From positions 1 through 8,163 of the forward strand of contig CAJMQE010000124.1 in NCBI GenBank assembly GCA_905215405.1: a DNA stretch of 8,163 nucleotides, written 5' to 3'. This DNA comes from an uncultured bacterium. GTDB lineage: Bacteria > Bacillota > Clostridia > Lachnospirales > Lachnospiraceae. The position numbers and the translations under genes are program-made. The notes beneath the pieces were generated by a model. That model did not search any database, was not told the origin of the DNA, and worked only from the letters and a program-made list of their open reading frames with translations. Shown here one piece after another: positions 1 to 6,462 of the stretch (positions are counted from its first letter, which is position 1; each line of letters starts with the position of its first letter).

Positions 1-52
1 CATAAACACTAAGCTTTCAGAAAATTTGACCCACAACTATACACGAAGAGCC
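1..52 (-). mobile_element. Possible insertion-sequence terminus at left window edge (unconfirmed)
   Basis: Read on the minus strand, this segment begins GGCTCTTCGTGTATAG and continues to the window edge with no open frame. It abuts the remnant-like sequence left after the MBOAT gene. A GGCTCTT-type tip resembles the terminal inverted repeats I recall for ISL3-family elements, but only one end is in view, no transposase is visible, and the 8-bp target duplication typical of that family cannot be tested. It could equally be ordinary intergenic DNA. The main support is indirect: the partner gene normally expected here is missing. Confidence 0.25.
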
Positions 53-135
53 ATTTTTATTGCCTTTATCTTGACTTATTTTTCATCATTTCCATTTTGA
101 TCCTTTGGATCCTGTACTTTTTCATCATCTCTCAT
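53..135 (-). other. Remnant-like small ORFs downstream of the MBOAT gene
   Basis: Six bases after the MBOAT stop there is an ATG (133-135) opening a 19-codon, strongly charged ORF (MRDDEKVQDPKDQNGNDEK) ending in TAA at 76-78. A second ATG cluster in another frame (ATGs at 93-95, 87-89 and 84-86, after an AAAGGA) gives MEMMKNKSR and stops. The first frame continues past its stop as VKIKAIKMALRV, a basic stretch like the cytoplasmic lead of a membrane-anchored protein. Joining MMKNK to VKIKAIKMALRV would need one extra base in the A tract at 79-83. MBOAT genes of this type are usually followed by a membrane-anchored SGNH or DHHW partner, so this may be a broken 5' end of one. It could also be meaningless. 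Confidence 0.25.
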
Positions 136-140
136 TGCTT

Positions 141-1793
141 CTAAAATCCTGCATAGATCAAATCTACCTGCTGATATCCCATACCATAGGCCCCAAATAT
201 CAGAATGAATAATATGATTGCATAGTAAAGTCCCCAGCGAACCGGTAAATGTAAGGTCTTGATTTTTTCAATTACATTCATATTCTTCTCTCGCAGACTG
301 CCAATGATCGCAACAATGAGACATCCCACTCCTATTGCGATCATATCTGCCATTCCAACTCCCAGTTGAAGCAGACTGCCATCCATAAGTTTCTCTGGAT
401 GGAACCCATGAAAAATACTGACGAACATCGTCATTCCCGCTTTTAATCCCTGTGCGCGGAAAAACATTTCGCCGGTAAATATAATGATCCATGTCTTGCC
501 GATCTGTAATTTCTGTACCCAGTAATCAGTCTCTTTTATGTGCAGCCATGTATATACCTTCTGTTTGACTGGTTTGATTGCAATCTCTGCAAGCAGTATC
601 ACAAAATAATAAATTCCGTAGAAAATATAGTTCCACTGTGCACCGTGCCATAACCCATTGCACAGCCAGACCGGAAATAATGCGATTGCAGATACTCCCA
701 GCTTGGATCCATATTTGGAAAACTTATGCTTTTTTGAAAAGTGCATCCACCTTTTTACAATTCCCGAAACCGACACTGGATAGAATACATAAGCCTTGAA
801 CCATACACCAAGGCTGATATGCCATCTCCTCCAGAATTCTGATGCACTTTTTGATGCGAATGGCTGTCTGAAGTTTTCCAGCAATTTTATGCCAAATAAC
901 ATGCCACTGCCAATGACAATGTCGATACTTCCAGAAAACTCCATATATAACTGAACTGTATAAAATACCGCAGCAGCAATTATCATTGCCCCACTATACT
1001 CTGTATAGTGATCAAAAATGGCGGCTACAACAACATTTAAACGGTCAGCAATTACTATCTTTTTAAATAATCCCCAGCTGATCCTAAGAAAGCCATTGAG
1101 CAGATTATCTGCCTTCAGAGACTCTCCACGATAAAGTTCCTCTTTCATTTTTGTATAATTGGTAATTGGCCCCTCCATGATCTGCGGAAAAAAGCTCAAG
1201 AACAGTGCCAGTTTTCCAATATTTCTTTGAGGCTCATTTTTTTTCCAATATACATCAGCCATGTATGCAATTGCCTGCAGTGTATAAAATGAAATGCCGA
1301 TCGGTACTGCAATTTTCTTAATGGTAAATACATCGCTGTGTCCATGCATCTGAAGAATTCCATTTACATTTCCTGCAAAGAAATTATAATATTTCAGGAT
1401 CACCAGCACCCCCAATATAAGGACAATTCCCAATATTAACAGTCCCTTTTCCTGTCTGTGCAACTTTCTCTTTGCATACTCTTTCAACTGTTTTGCAGTC
1501 TTTTTTGTGTCAGGTTTCTCCGACTGAACCAGGGCTGACTTATCCTGAGTCGTTATTGTTGCTCTGCTACCAGCCTGCTCCTTTTGTCTTAACCAGGTCA
1601 TACTGATCGCCACAGCGTAAGTCACGAACGTCGTTCCCATCAGATAAAGCAGCAGTTTTCCACTTACCAGATAAAAATACAGATAACTGAAAAACAATAG
1701 TGCCTTCCAACGATTTTTCGATGGAACGATCTGATATGTAATCAATGCAACAGGTAAAAATACGAATAAATAAATGTTTGTATTGTATGCCAT
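141..1793 (-). CDS. MBOAT-family O-acyltransferase (DltB/AlgI type)
   Basis: Polytopic membrane-bound O-acyltransferase, 550 aa from the chosen start. Family members pass an acyl group, usually acetyl, across the membrane to extracellular polysaccharide or teichoic acid. Visible family blocks (numbered from this start): N-terminal MAYNTNIYLFVFLPVALITY; PIGISFYTLQAIAYM near 164-178; PQIMEGPI near 203-210; the EFWRRWHISLGVWF block near 319-332 with His325; and NGLWHGAQWNYIFYG near 379-393, whose His383 is the expected catalytic histidine. About ten hydrophobic segments are visible. A charged loop of about 45 residues near 70-116 is longer than in DltB. The frame stays open upstream to an ATG at 1863-1865 (24 more residues), but I chose 1793 because GGGAG lies 9 nt before it and family proteins start with this hydrophobic block; the upstream ATG lacks a convincing ribosome site. 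The usual SGNH/DHHW partner is not intact downstream. The acceptor polymer cannot be told from the sequence. Confidence 0.93.
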   Translation of the reverse strand: MAYNTNIYLFVFLPVALITYQIVPSKNRWKALLFFSYLYFYLVSGKLLLYLMGTTFVTYAVAISMTWLRQKEQAGSRATITTQDKSALVQSEKPDTKKTAKQLKEYAKRKLHRQEKGLLILGIVLILGVLVILKYYNFFAGNVNGILQMHGHSDVFTIKKIAVPIGISFYTLQAIAYMADVYWKKNEPQRNIGKLALFLSFFPQIMEGPITNYTKMKEELYRGESLKADNLLNGFLRISWGLFKKIVIADRLNVVVAAIFDHYTEYSGAMIIAAAVFYTVQLYMEFSGSIDIVIGSGMLFGIKLLENFRQPFASKSASEFWRRWHISLGVWFKAYVFYPVSVSGIVKRWMHFSKKHKFSKYGSKLGVSAIALFPVWLCNGLWHGAQWNYIFYGIYYFVILLAEIAIKPVKQKVYTWLHIKETDYWVQKLQIGKTWIIIFTGEMFFRAQGLKAGMTMFVSIFHGFHPEKLMDGSLLQLGVGMADMIAIGVGCLIVAIIGSLREKNMNVIEKIKTLHLPVRWGLYYAIILFILIFGAYGMGYQQVDLIYAGF

Positions 1794-1904
1794 TTTCCAA
1801 GTCTCCCGTAATAAGTTCTCAATAATCTTTCTCTTTTGTTCGATTTTTCTGCTATACGCATTCATTAATCATCTATCACTATTTTGACAGTAAAATCTTA
1901 ACAT

Positions 1905-1933
1905 ATTATGAAGAAATTCTTAATCTTTCTAAA
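1905..1933 (-). promoter_or_regulatory. Candidate sigma-A-type promoter for the MBOAT gene
   Basis: On the minus strand, TTTAGA (1928-1933) and CATAAT (1905-1910) are separated by 17 bp, matching the consensus at 4/6 and 5/6 positions. Transcription would start near 1898, giving a leader of about 105 nt to the preferred start at 1793. It sits between the MCP terminator (2003-2045) and the MBOAT gene, where a new promoter is needed. AT-rich DNA gives such matches by chance, so this is weak. Confidence 0.3.
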
Positions 1934-2002
1934 ATATGCACAAACAAAAGCCACTTTTTGATATAAATTCCGGCATTTTTCATCACTTAGCAAATCTCAT
2001 AC

Positions 2003-2045
2003 AAAAAAAGGGCCTCCGTTGAAATTTCTTTCAACAAAGGCTCTT
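2003..2045 (-). terminator. Rho-independent terminator of the MCP gene
   Basis: On the minus strand, about 30 nt past the MCP stop codon, the arms GTTGAAA and TTTCAAC form a 7-bp perfect stem around a GAAA loop. The stem extends outward through GCCTTT/GGAGGC (two G-U pairs) to about 13 bp. It is followed directly by CTTTTTTT (T tract at plus positions 2003-2009). On the plus strand there is no comparable T tract, so it serves the MCP transcript. Confidence 0.9.
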
Positions 2046-2074
2046 TCCATTACAAAGATACTATATTTTTATAT

Positions 2075-3649
2075 TTAATTATGTGTTCTGAATTTTTCTA
2101 CACTTTCCTGTAGAGAATTGGAGTAACCGGAAAGTTCTGTACTTGATGCAGCACATTCCTCTGATACCGCGGAATTATCTGTAACTACGTCAAGAATTGT
2201 CTGAGACAGATCGCTGACCTGTGCCATCTGATCATTCTGAATCTCACTGTATGAATTAATTTCTTCAATTGCCTGATTCATGGCTTCTGTATTATCAGCT
2301 ATATCTTCAAGGGACTGAACAGCCATTGCAACGACTTCTTTTCCCTTCTGAATCGATTCAAAAGATTTCTGAATTCTGCTCTGGATATTCTGTGAAGATA
2401 CTGCGGATTCTTCTGCCAGATTTCTGACTTCTTCTGCAACAACTGCAAATCCTTTGCCCATCTCACCAGCACGTGCTGCCTCAATAGATGCATCTAAAGA
2501 TAACAGATTCGTCTGACTCGTAATATCATCCAGTGCTCCAAGAATTGTCTGAATTTCTTCTGATGACTGGCTGATCAGGTTCATGGCTTCCACGACCTGA
2601 TTCATCTGTAATCTGCTGGCTTCAATACTGCTAAGGGTGCGGGAACTTGTTTCCATCGCCTTATCAACGAATTTGACCGTGTTGGTATTATGTTCCATTG
2701 CCGTACTGATCTTTGTCTGCAGATCCTGAATACTTTCAGTCTGTGTAACAGCACCTTCTGCAAGGCTCTGTGATACCTTTGATACCTCACGGGAACTTGC
2801 GGCAACATGCTGAGCCATTTCCCCGATTGAGAGCATTTCCTCACATAAGGCTTCTCTAATATGATTGATATTTGTCTGGATTGGTACATAATCTCCAAGA
2901 TACTGCATATCTGTCTGATCGACCAGATCACCTTCTGCCATATTATGCAGATTTTCTTCAATATCACTGATATATCCTTCCAATGCAGTACGTGTCTTAT
3001 TTAACAATGTATACAGTGCACCGATTTCATCTTCTCTTGCATATTCAAATTCTTCAGACAGATGTCCATCAGAAAGTTTATCAAAGCTTTCTTCCAGTTC
3101 AGCCAACGGTGTCACCACACGCTGCTGGAAAATGCTCTGAATTTTTTTGAGGAAAATGACCGTACCAATTACGAATAAGATCAGGATCAGATAAAGAACG
3201 TTCGCGATTATATCAACAACGCCCTGTGCTGCATCTACCATTTTATTCGTCAGTGTAAAGAATTCCTCACTGACTTCAAGTAATTTTGCACTGTCATGAT
3301 CTTTACGATAAGTCTCAATTGCCGGTTTCATCTGATTCTTCCAAAATTCACTTACTTTACTGACACTATTTTGATAGCCTGATACTGGAATATAGATAAT
3401 TCCAAGCTTGCTACTGCCATGCTCCAGTCCGTCAATAATTGCCTCGACACTGCTCATGACCTGATCACCTGATGTTCCTGCAAGTTCCTGTTTCACTGCC
3501 CTCTGGCTTCCACCTCTGACAATACCAGCCTGATTTACGACCGCTGTACATTTTGTAAAAATGAATAAACTGGCTGCAACCAGTATGACCACTGCAATAA
3601 TCATAATTCCTACTTTTGAAAGTAGTTTTTTGATCAATTCGGATATCAT
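2075..3649 (-). CDS. Methyl-accepting chemotaxis protein with extracellular helical sensor domain
   Basis: Transmembrane chemoreceptor, 524 aa, expected to signal to a CheA/CheW array. Layout: membrane helix at about 13-32; extracellular, mostly helical sensor at about 33-145; second membrane helix at about 147-168; HAMP-type linker at about 169-225, a second HAMP-like stretch to about 280, then the long cytoplasmic coiled coil. The highly conserved hairpin tip is near 365-412 (ITSQTNLLSLDASIEAARAG, then GKGFAVVAEEVRNLAEES). The sensor opens with NQAGIVRGGSQR (39-50), which resembles the N-x-A-G-x-x-R motif of PilJ/NarX-type four-helix sensors; that is similarity by eye, so the ligand is unknown. 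There is no C-terminal pentapeptide for CheR tethering. No che or flagellar gene is nearby, so it is an orphan receptor. The ATG has only a weak ribosome site of its own and overlaps the stop of a 10-codon leader ORF (3646-3678) that has a strong one, so translation is probably coupled. It ends in its own terminator. Confidence 0.96.
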   Translation of the reverse strand: MISELIKKLLSKVGIMIIAVVILVAASLFIFTKCTAVVNQAGIVRGGSQRAVKQELAGTSGDQVMSSVEAIIDGLEHGSSKLGIIYIPVSGYQNSVSKVSEFWKNQMKPAIETYRKDHDSAKLLEVSEEFFTLTNKMVDAAQGVVDIIANVLYLILILFVIGTVIFLKKIQSIFQQRVVTPLAELEESFDKLSDGHLSEEFEYAREDEIGALYTLLNKTRTALEGYISDIEENLHNMAEGDLVDQTDMQYLGDYVPIQTNINHIREALCEEMLSIGEMAQHVAASSREVSKVSQSLAEGAVTQTESIQDLQTKISTAMEHNTNTVKFVDKAMETSSRTLSSIEASRLQMNQVVEAMNLISQSSEEIQTILGALDDITSQTNLLSLDASIEAARAGEMGKGFAVVAEEVRNLAEESAVSSQNIQSRIQKSFESIQKGKEVVAMAVQSLEDIADNTEAMNQAIEEINSYSEIQNDQMAQVSDLSQTILDVVTDNSAVSEECAASSTELSGYSNSLQESVEKFRTHN

Positions 3650-3678
3650 CTTTTTTTCATTTGCGTTTTTTCCTTCAT
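3646..3678 (-). CDS. Leader mini-ORF overlapping the MCP start
   Basis: A 10-codon ORF (MKEKTQMKKR) starts at ATG 3676-3678, 6 nt after a strong Shine-Dalgarno (AAAGGAG). Its TGA stop overlaps the MCP ATG as ATGA. The MCP ATG itself has no good ribosome site. The ORF contains a run of seven A (plus positions 3651-3657). One extra A would fuse the leader in frame to the MCP (…MKKKMISEL…). It may be a translational coupling leader, a phase-variable N-terminus, or the product of a one-base error or mutation in a gene whose real start is 3678. Confidence 0.5.
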   Translation of the reverse strand: MKEKTQMKKR

Positions 3679-3682
3679 ACTT

Positions 3683-3692
3683 CTCTCCTTTG
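3683..3692 (-). promoter_or_regulatory. Strong ribosome binding site ahead of the MCP leader ORF
   Basis: The minus-strand sequence CAAAGGAGAG precedes the ATG at 3678 by the usual 6 nt. It decides the start question: it serves the leader ORF and lies over 30 nt from the MCP ATG at 3649, too far to act directly. Confidence 0.7.
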
Positions 3693-3800
3693 TATATTTT
3701 ATTATAACCTCTGTCAAAACTTCCTTTCGTTTTGTCCCCAGTTATTCGAACTGATGCCAGAACTCACCCTTCTGCCATTCCTGGAACAACTCCTACCATA

Positions 3801-3829
3801 AACATATCATTTTTCGACATAATTCTCAA
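3801..3829 (-). promoter_or_regulatory. Candidate promoter for the MCP gene
   Basis: On the minus strand, TTGAGA (3824-3829) and TATGTT (3801-3806) are separated by 17 bp, and a TGA directly before TATGTT forms an extended -10 (TGnTATGTT). Transcription would start near 3794, giving a leader of about 115 nt before the mini-ORF. That leader holds two short hairpins: CAGAA/TTCTG and CAGTT/AACTG. A TATAAT at 3701-3706 is an alternative -10 but lacks a properly spaced -35. I see no clear sigma-D (flagellar) promoter. Confidence 0.4.
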
Positions 3830-3842
3830 TAAAAATTTGCTA

Positions 3843-3877
3843 AATTTTCAGTTTTTTTCCACTTTTACCTGAAAATT
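3843..3877. repeat. 9-bp perfect inverted repeat between nim-like gene and MCP promoter
   Basis: AATTTTCAG (3843-3851) and CTGAAAATT (3869-3877) are perfect inverted copies 17 nt apart. They lie 51-86 bp past the nim-like stop and 13 bp upstream of the candidate MCP -35. As minus-strand RNA the stem is followed by a poor T tract (ATTTTTATT), so it may be a weak AT-rich terminator for the nim-like gene, or an operator for the MCP promoter. The sequence does not decide between these. Confidence 0.45.
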
Positions 3878-3928
3878 CATCTATCTAATTTCCATTTTTT
3901 CTCATATTGAAACAAATAAAAATTCCAT

Positions 3929-4399
3929 TTATCTTCTTGCTTTTCCCGTCACATATTCTATTTCAAATTCGTATACTGCGACTCGTTCCATTGCTGCCTG
4001 AATATATTTTAGACCAGCATCCATAAAATCCTGGCTGTATTTTTCCAATATGCCTGTCAATACCTCCGTCTTTGCTTCTACGCCTTCCAGTTTATGAATC
4101 TTTCCAAATGCAATAGCACTTTCATATCTTGTTGAGAACTTGCCCGGCAGTACCTCCGTATCTCCAACCACTGTAAAACAAGCTTTTTCACAGTTTGTGA
4201 TATTTTCATCTTTTAATCCACCCGCTGAAGTTCCATGGAAATAGATTTTTCCATTCAGGTAACTGTAGCTGAGTGGCACGCCATAAGGGTAGCCATCTTC
4301 ACATACCGTTGACAGTATTCCATATTGATTTGCACTCAGTATCTGCTGTGCCTCCTGTGTTGTTAATTTTCTTTCCTGTTTTCTCATATCACGAAACAT
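3929..4399 (-). CDS. Pyridoxamine 5'-phosphate oxidase-like flavin-binding protein (NimA-type)
   Basis: Small split-barrel flavoprotein of 156 aa, the usual size for the NimA/PNPOx-like family. Relatives bind FMN or related flavins; some reduce 5-nitroimidazoles, but most are uncharacterised oxidoreductases, so a resistance role should not be assumed. Visible family pattern: the first strand GILSTVCEDGYPYGVPLSY (27-45), then GKIYFHGTSAGGLKDENI (50-67) with His55, then ACFTVVG (73-79), followed by the KFSTRYESAIAFGKI block (87-101). In many relatives the segment after FH reads GHK; here it is GGLK, so that histidine is missing. The start at 4399 is firm: AAGGAGG sits 6 nt upstream, while Met5 would be too far from it. 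It appears to be a single-gene unit, with 351 bp upstream and 279 bp downstream free of genes. No signal peptide; cytoplasmic. Confidence 0.9.
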   Translation of the reverse strand: MFRDMRKQERKLTTQEAQQILSANQYGILSTVCEDGYPYGVPLSYSYLNGKIYFHGTSAGGLKDENITNCEKACFTVVGDTEVLPGKFSTRYESAIAFGKIHKLEGVEAKTEVLTGILEKYSQDFMDAGLKYIQAAMERVAVYEFEIEYVTGKARR

Positions 4400-4429
4400 G
4401 TCGTTCCTCCTTGTTTTTGTTTTCTTAGG

Positions 4430-4435
4430 ATTATA
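4430..4435 (-). promoter_or_regulatory. Candidate -10 box for the nim-like gene
   Basis: A perfect TATAAT on the minus strand lies 30 bp upstream of the ATG, which would give a leader of about 24 nt containing the AAGGAGG site. No good -35 is seen at 16-18 bp; the nearest match, TTGTCA, is only 11 bp away. Weak support. Confidence 0.35.
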
Positions 4436-4476
4436 CTCCTTTTTTCTGACAAAAACACCCTTAACCTTTCTTCTTT

Positions 4477-4552
4477 TTCCTGTATTTCCTTTATTCTATA
4501 GTTCCTGTATCCCGTATTTCTTTCTTCCTATATTTCCTTTATCCTGTATCCG
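4477..4552. repeat. Three imperfect pyrimidine-rich direct repeats of about 25 bp
   Basis: On the plus strand, copies beginning TTCCTGTATTTCC (4477), TTCCTGTATCCCG (4502) and TTCCTATATTTCC (4525) run head to tail. The first and third share 21 of 24 positions; the middle is shorter and more diverged. The block has almost no purine runs on this strand, lies in the 351-bp gap between the nim-like gene and the metallophosphoesterase, and holds no gene. Its role is unknown; slippage-derived low-complexity DNA is a sufficient explanation. Confidence 0.6.
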
Positions 4553-4638
4553 TTACTCCATTGAATCTTAGTTTATTCCAACAGATATGCTCTTTGTGTT
4601 CCTGATAGATTCTGCACTTTCTAATGTTTTTTCCCAAT

Positions 4639-4750
4639 AAAAAAACACCTTCTCCTACTGGTCATAATGATAGTTGCCCTTCCTGCTGGCTATCCAGTTA
4701 AAAGGTCATAATAATTATCATGATTCAGTATTCAGTAAGAGAAGATGTTT
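4639..4750 (-). terminator. Long inverted-repeat structure ending the metallophosphoesterase operon
   Basis: Directly after the metallophosphoesterase stop codon, an 18-nt arm (4733-4750) pairs with a second arm (4643-4660). As minus-strand RNA, all 18 positions pair, two as G-U. The second arm runs straight into seven T (plus A7 at 4639-4645, overlapping the arm), as in a terminator. The 72-nt interior is far longer than a normal terminator loop and has structure of its own: CTGG-ATAG-CCAG, a near-palindrome around ATAATTAT, and a repeated ATTATGACC. The two wobble positions become C/A mismatches in plus-strand RNA, so the minus transcript is the better folder. It may be a complex terminator, a small structured RNA or a MITE-like insertion. 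Confidence 0.65.
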
Positions 4751-5902
4751 CTATTTTTGTACCAGTGTGATCATTACAAACTCAGAGTGTTTCTCTGTTC
4801 GGATCGGGTATCCCCATCCTGCGATTCCAGAAGTCACGATCTCATTCAGATTTCCACTGATCCCATATCCATAATTTCTATCATCAAAATGAAATGTCCG
4901 AGCGATCAGACCACCTGGCCAGATTTGTCCAGCATGGGTGTGTCCTGAGAGAATACAGTCATATCCTGCTTTTTCCACTGCATCGTATTCACATGGCTGA
5001 TGATCGATCAAAATCAGTTCTCTGTTCAGATCCACATTTTCAAGCAACTGCTCTGCACTCATTCTGATATTGCCATCCTCTGAACGATCTGCTCTTCCTA
5101 TGAGTTCAAGCTCCCCATTGACGGACAGACTAGAATCTTCCAAAATGTGTATGCCTGCATTCTGTGCCGCCTCTGTAAGTTCTTCCCTGGTATATTTAGG
5201 ACTTCGACTGTATACACTCTTGTCATGGTTTCCATAGACATAACAGATTCCAAACTGATTATCGATTGTTCCAAGAATTGCAAAAGCATCCTGCATTTCT
5301 TTCAAAGTTGTGCTTTCATCCACGATATCTCCAGCAAGCACCACAATATTCGGATGCTGTTCACTGATTTTATCTGCCTCTTTTTTCAGTTTATCCGCAT
5401 CCATTGTCGTCCCAAAATGCAGATCTGCAAGCAGTGCAATCCGGTATCCTTCCGGCCTGATCTGTTTTTGCGTCGTCACTGTATAATCGGTCTCGACAAT
5501 ATGGTGCATGTTCCAGTATCCATATCCAAGAAGCGTGACGGACAACAAAATAGCAATGGCTCCACTGTAGAAACATCTTTGTAATAACTGAACCAGACTT
5601 TGGACTTTCGCACCGGAATTCTTTAATTTCTGTATAACAGACAATTTACGGCATAACCAGACGATGAGATCAAGGAGCAGACTGCACCCGGCCAGATGCA
5701 GGACCACAATTAGCCAGGTACTATAGATACTTAACGCAGGCACAATAATGACAAGTGCTGCTATGGCTGCTGCTATTTTTCTTTTTTTCCCACTTTGCAG
5801 GATCTGAAAGAAGTTCAATCCCCGTCTTATGACACGATAGAGATAATAAATGACCAGTAGCAATAGCAGGATTGGTACGATCATCCATAAAAACATTTCC
5901 AC
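4751..5902 (-). CDS. Membrane-anchored metallophosphoesterase (calcineurin-like)
   Basis: 383 aa with an N-terminal membrane region and a C-terminal two-metal phosphoesterase domain. Membrane helices are near 5-24, 42-60, 64-84 and 111-129. The catalytic domain begins near 152 with IALLADLHFG (Asp160, His162), then LAGDIVDE (Asp192), YGNHD (Asn225, His226), LIDHQP (His301) and SGHTHAGQ (His321, His323). All metal ligands of the family are present, so it should be active; the domain probably lies outside the membrane, but the topology is not certain. Family members include UDP-2,3-diacylglucosamine hydrolase-like and YkuE-like enzymes; this substrate cannot be named. The start is GTG at 5900-5902, with GGGAGG 10 nt upstream; an in-frame ATG two codons later would be 16 nt from it. 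It follows the flavodoxin by 71 bp without a visible terminator, so it probably shares that transcript. It ends exactly at the 108-bp inverted-repeat structure. Confidence 0.93.
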   Translation of the reverse strand: MEMFLWMIVPILLLLLVIYYLYRVIRRGLNFFQILQSGKKRKIAAAIAALVIIVPALSIYSTWLIVVLHLAGCSLLLDLIVWLCRKLSVIQKLKNSGAKVQSLVQLLQRCFYSGAIAILLSVTLLGYGYWNMHHIVETDYTVTTQKQIRPEGYRIALLADLHFGTTMDADKLKKEADKISEQHPNIVVLAGDIVDESTTLKEMQDAFAILGTIDNQFGICYVYGNHDKSVYSRSPKYTREELTEAAQNAGIHILEDSSLSVNGELELIGRADRSEDGNIRMSAEQLLENVDLNRELILIDHQPCEYDAVEKAGYDCILSGHTHAGQIWPGGLIARTFHFDDRNYGYGISGNLNEIVTSGIAGWGYPIRTEKHSEFVMITLVQK

Positions 5903-5973
5903 TTCTTATGTACCTCCCGGTAATTATTTTATCGAAACCTTATTCTTCTATATTCTTTCCTTTTGATTCCATT

Positions 5974-6462
5974 CTATAATCCCAGTTCTTTTATCCAGGC
6001 TCCAAGTGTTTGAGCCGACTGTGTTCCATTTAACATTTTTCCTGTTTTCCATTTGGTCTGTACCGAACAGAATCTCTTCATCTGTTCGCCTGCTTTTCCA
6101 AATCCACTTCCACCTGAAGTTGCAAATGGAATCACCGTCTTATTTTCGAAATCATAGCTTTCTAAAAAGGTATCTATGATCTTTGGTTCTACATACCACC
6201 AGATTGGAAATCCTATGAATACAACATCATAGTGTGCCATATCTGCACATTTATTCTTTATTGCAGGGCGACTGACCGGATCATTCATTTCCAGAGTCGT
6301 ACGACTCTTTTTATCCATCCAGTTCAGATCTTCTTTTGTATACTTTTCAACAGGTTCTATTTCAAATAATTCTGCATCTGCCGCATCCGCAAGTTTTTTT
6401 GCGACACTCGCTGTAACTCCACTACATGAAAAATAAGCAACTAATACATTCTTTGTTTCCAT
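5974..6462 (-). CDS. Flavodoxin-family protein
   Basis: 162 aa, the normal length for a short-chain flavodoxin, a soluble FMN-carrying electron-transfer or quinone-reductase-like protein. Visible parts: first strand and FMN phosphate loop VLVAYFSCSGVTASVA (6-21); DVVFIGFPIWWYVEP (79-93), whose aromatic residues would stack on the flavin; and PFATSGGSGFG (112-122), the second flavin loop. The phosphate loop has Ser-Cys-Ser-Gly-Val-Thr where classical flavodoxins have T/S-x-T-G-N-T, as in the flavodoxin_4-like group of gut Firmicutes. The ATG follows the kinase stop with no gap (TAGATG), and its AGGAGG site is embedded in the last kinase codons, 8 nt upstream, so it is co-transcribed and probably co-translated with the kinase. 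Its redox partner is not evident here. Confidence 0.93.
   Translation of the reverse strand: METKNVLVAYFSCSGVTASVAKKLADAADAELFEIEPVEKYTKEDLNWMDKKSRTTLEMNDPVSRPAIKNKCADMAHYDVVFIGFPIWWYVEPKIIDTFLESYDFENKTVIPFATSGGSGFGKAGEQMKRFCSVQTKWKTGKMLNGTQSAQTLGAWIKELGL

Noticed and set aside
2602..2967. Minus-strand 121-codon ORF within the chemoreceptor gene
   Set aside because: It is an alternate frame of the conserved MCP signalling region; its protein is a basic, low-information sequence.
3701..3717. TTGACA (3712-3717) plus TATAAT (3701-3706) as the MCP promoter
   Set aside because: The boxes are perfect but only 5 bp apart, incompatible with a sigma-A promoter; at most the TATAAT acts alone.
3679..3794. 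Cyclic-di-GMP riboswitch in the MCP leader
   Set aside because: I looked for the conserved GEMM-I core segments, since such switches often precede chemotaxis genes, and did not find them; only short generic hairpins are present.
5147..5584. Plus-strand ORF of 145 codons opposite the metallophosphoesterase
   Set aside because: It lies antisense to a gene with complete catalytic motifs, has no ribosome site I could support, and its protein is cysteine/histidine-rich noise with no recognisable pattern.
5903..5973. Ten-codon ORF (MESKGKNIEE) between the flavodoxin and the metallophosphoesterase
   Set aside because: It is short, has no ribosome site and no sign of coupling to the next gene; chance is sufficient.
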